In this document: positions 62,093 to 64,000 of the stretch, piece after piece
How positions within the stretch are numbered: position 1 is the stretch's first letter
Layout of the letters: each line of letters begins with the position of its first letter
Origin: Gaeumannomyces sp. JS-464
Lineage: Eukaryota; Ascomycota; Sordariomycetes; Magnaporthales; Magnaporthaceae
Assembly: GCA_002197995.1 (NCBI GenBank)
Contig: NGZR01000004.1
Location: forward strand, 992,001-1,056,000
Direction: 5' to 3'
Length of the DNA stretch: 64,000 bases
Translations under genes and position numbers: made by a program
Notes under the pieces: generated by a model
What the model saw: only the letters and a program-made list of their open reading frames with translations
Databases searched by the model: none
Told to the model about the DNA's origin: nothing

Positions 62093-63970
62093 ATGCGCAG
62101 AACATCAGTTTCATTACCAACCAACAACAGAGTCGCCCGCGACCCTCACGAAAAACGCGCCCGCTACGACCACAATCAGCGCGAAGTCGGCATCCTGGAG
62201 CAATTCGCGGTGACCATGAACCAAGCCCGGCAGGCGCGATGGTTTAAGATCATCGCTGTCCTGACTGGTGCCTTGTTCCTGGTCTTCTTCCTGACGCCCT
62301 CGGGCATGGAGCTTCCCCTTGGGGGAGTAGGAGGAGGAGGCAGAGGAGGTATGTTGCGAAGCGCCACGTTGCCTACGAGGCCAGCGCAACAGGTTCACGT
62401 TTGTGCGACATGCGACACGGCAAGGAAAGTCAGCTAACCCGCCGTCTATCAGTGCCAGTCTCGAGGCCAGCGTCTGGCGGCGCCGGCCAGGGCCAGGCCC
62501 CCGCCGACTCGTCGTACGGCACCCCCAAGTGCGCCAAGTCCTTCTCCAAGGACAAGCCCATCGTTCAATATGTCCTCATGGTCGACGCTGGCAGCACCGG
62601 CTCGCGCATCCACGTCTACAAGTTCAACAACTGCGGCCCCGCCCCGGAGCTGGAGAGCGAACTCTTCGAGCAGACCGCCAAGAAGGAGGGCGGCAGCGGC
62701 CTGAGCGCCTACCCGAACGACCCCGAGGCCGCCGCCAAGAGCCTGGACGTTCTGCTGGACAAGGCCATGAAGGAGGTCCCGGATAAGCTCAAGTCGTGCT
62801 CGCCCATCGCCGTCAAGGCCACCGCCGGCCTGCGCCTCCTCGGGAAGGAGAAGAGTGGCAAGATTCTGGCGGCGGTGCGGAAGCACCTCGAGAACGACTA
62901 CCCCTTCCCGGTGGTTGCGGGCGATAGCGGCGTCACTATCATGGACGGCAAGGATGAGGCCATCTACGCTTGGGTCACCGTCAACTACCTGCTGGGCAAG
63001 ATCGGCGGCCCCGACCATAGCGAGACGGCGGCCGTGCTCGACCTCGGCGGCGCCTCCACCCAGATTGTGTTCGAGCCCACCTTCAAGGGCTCCCCGCACG
63101 GCGGTATGCCTGACAAGCTGGCCGAGGGCGACCACAAGTACGCGCTCGACTTTGGCGGCCGCAAGTTTGAGCTGTACCAGCACTCGCACCTGGGCTACGG
63201 CCTGATGAGCGCCCGCGCCGCCATATTCAAGACGCTCGTCGACGACATCTATCAGTCCAAGAAGGACGACAAGAGCTGGCTCAACGCGCCCGTCGTCAAC
63301 CCTTGCCTCGGCGTCGGCATGACCAAGACCGTCAAGGTCGAGCTCGGCGAGGGCCATGCGCTCGGCAAGGAGATGGAGATCAACATGACGGGTCCCAAGG
63401 CCGCCGCCCCGGCCCAGTGCCGCGCCCTGGCCGAGAAGGTGCTCAAGAAGGACGCCGAGTGCAACGTCGTCCCTTGCTCCTTCAACGGTGTCCACCAGCC
63501 GTCGATTGCTAAGACCTTCGCCAAGGAGGACATCTACTTCCTGTCGTACTTCACCGACCGCGCCCAGGCCCTCGGCATGCCCGAGTCCTTCTCGCTCAAG
63601 GAGATGCGCGACCTGGCCGACGTCGTGTGCGGCGGCAAGGAGGCCTGGGGCGTCTTCCAGGGCGTCAAGGGCGCCCTCAAGGAGCTCGACGGCCGCCCCG
63701 AGTACTGCCTCGACCTCAACTTCATGCTGGCCCTCGTCCACACCGGATACGAGATGCCCATCGACCGCGAGGTCAAGGTCGCCAAGAAGATCAAGGACAA
63801 CGAGCTCGGCTGGTGCTTGGGAGCCAGGTATGTCTGCTACGCTTCCATTTTGATGATTATCCCCGCCTCTTCCTCATTGAGACGCAAACTGACACATCCC
63901 CATTCCCATAGTCTGCCCGCTTCTGGCCAAGGGATCCGGATGGACCTGCAAGATCACCGAGATTCACTGA
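62093..63970 (+). CDS. GDA1: Golgi guanosine/nucleoside diphosphatase, GDA1/CD39 family (frame break in last exon)
   Basis: Type II Golgi membrane enzyme that converts GDP/UDP from glycosylation to the monophosphate, allowing nucleotide-sugar antiport. Exons are 62093-62348, 62453-63827 and 63912-63970. A cytosolic tail is followed by one membrane span (FKIIAVLTGALFLVFFL, residues about 45-62) and a Gly/Pro-rich stem. Apyrase conserved regions are in order: VLMVDAGSTGSRIHVYKF, AVKATAGLRLL, DGKDEAIYAWVTVNYLLG, AVLDLGGASTQIVFEP and SHLGYGLMSAR. In region 3 the usual Gly after the Glu is Ala. Cysteines pair-like in the C-terminal half. In exon 3, LPLLAKGSGWTCKI requires removing one C from the CCC run at 63916-63918; otherwise the frame stays open past the window edge. 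About 562 aa if corrected. Confidence 0.92.
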
Positions 63971-64000
63971 ACGGGGCGCATGTACCGCCCATCATGAGGG

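Noticed and set aside
62449..63741. 430-aa minus-strand ORF over GDA1
   Set aside because: It is the antisense of the GDA1 exon, whose sense strand carries all apyrase motifs. High GC third positions create such mirror ORFs.

Overview
The window is nuclear DNA of a filamentous ascomycete (Pezizomycotina, most likely Sordariomycetes). Coding exons are GC-rich with strong C/G third positions. Introns are short (about 55-190 nt) with GTRAGT/GTATGT donors, CTAAC-like branch points and YAG acceptors. The conserved genes (Osh3-type lipid-transfer protein, SNF1 kinase, eIF2-beta, AIM24, GDA1, Mim2-like and FAM210-like mitochondrial proteins, a DSGI-ending laccase) are typical of this group. There is no bacterial operon, CRISPR array, rRNA or convincing tRNA.

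Layout. 1-18.3 kb is gene-dense housekeeping: OSBP/Osh3 (5' cut off), TMEM19/DUF92 membrane protein, SNF1 kinase, PNGase A-like protein, FAD amine/amino-acid oxidase, eIF2-beta and a Mim2-like microprotein. 18.3-36.8 kb is almost empty: only a four-TM MARVEL protein (20.6 kb) and an isolated 137-aa ORF (28.1-28.5 kb), separated by about 6.9 kb and followed by about 8.3 kb without a supportable gene, with long poly(A/T) tracts and microsatellites. 36.8-45 kb carries FAM210-like, AIM24 and an unrecognised proline-rich protein. 47.7-52.8 kb is a patch of three secreted products: laccase, a small secreted protein and a two-module cysteine-rich protein. 53-64 kb carries Sub1/PC4, a MYND-DUF4470 protein, a PPPDE-thioredoxin-PUL triple fusion, a doubtful ORF and the GDA1 nucleoside diphosphatase, whose coding end is at the window edge.

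The most pervasive oddity is that eleven of the twenty listed genes, including ones normally essential, carry single-base frame breaks (about twenty in total, several in C or G runs), and SNF1 has a compensating pair flanking a conserved motif. The best explanation is base-level assembly error, not pseudogenisation, so the models below are given as full loci with the break positions named. No clearly new multi-gene system is visible. The best candidates for a second look are the gene desert around the 137-aa ORF and the secreted-protein patch.
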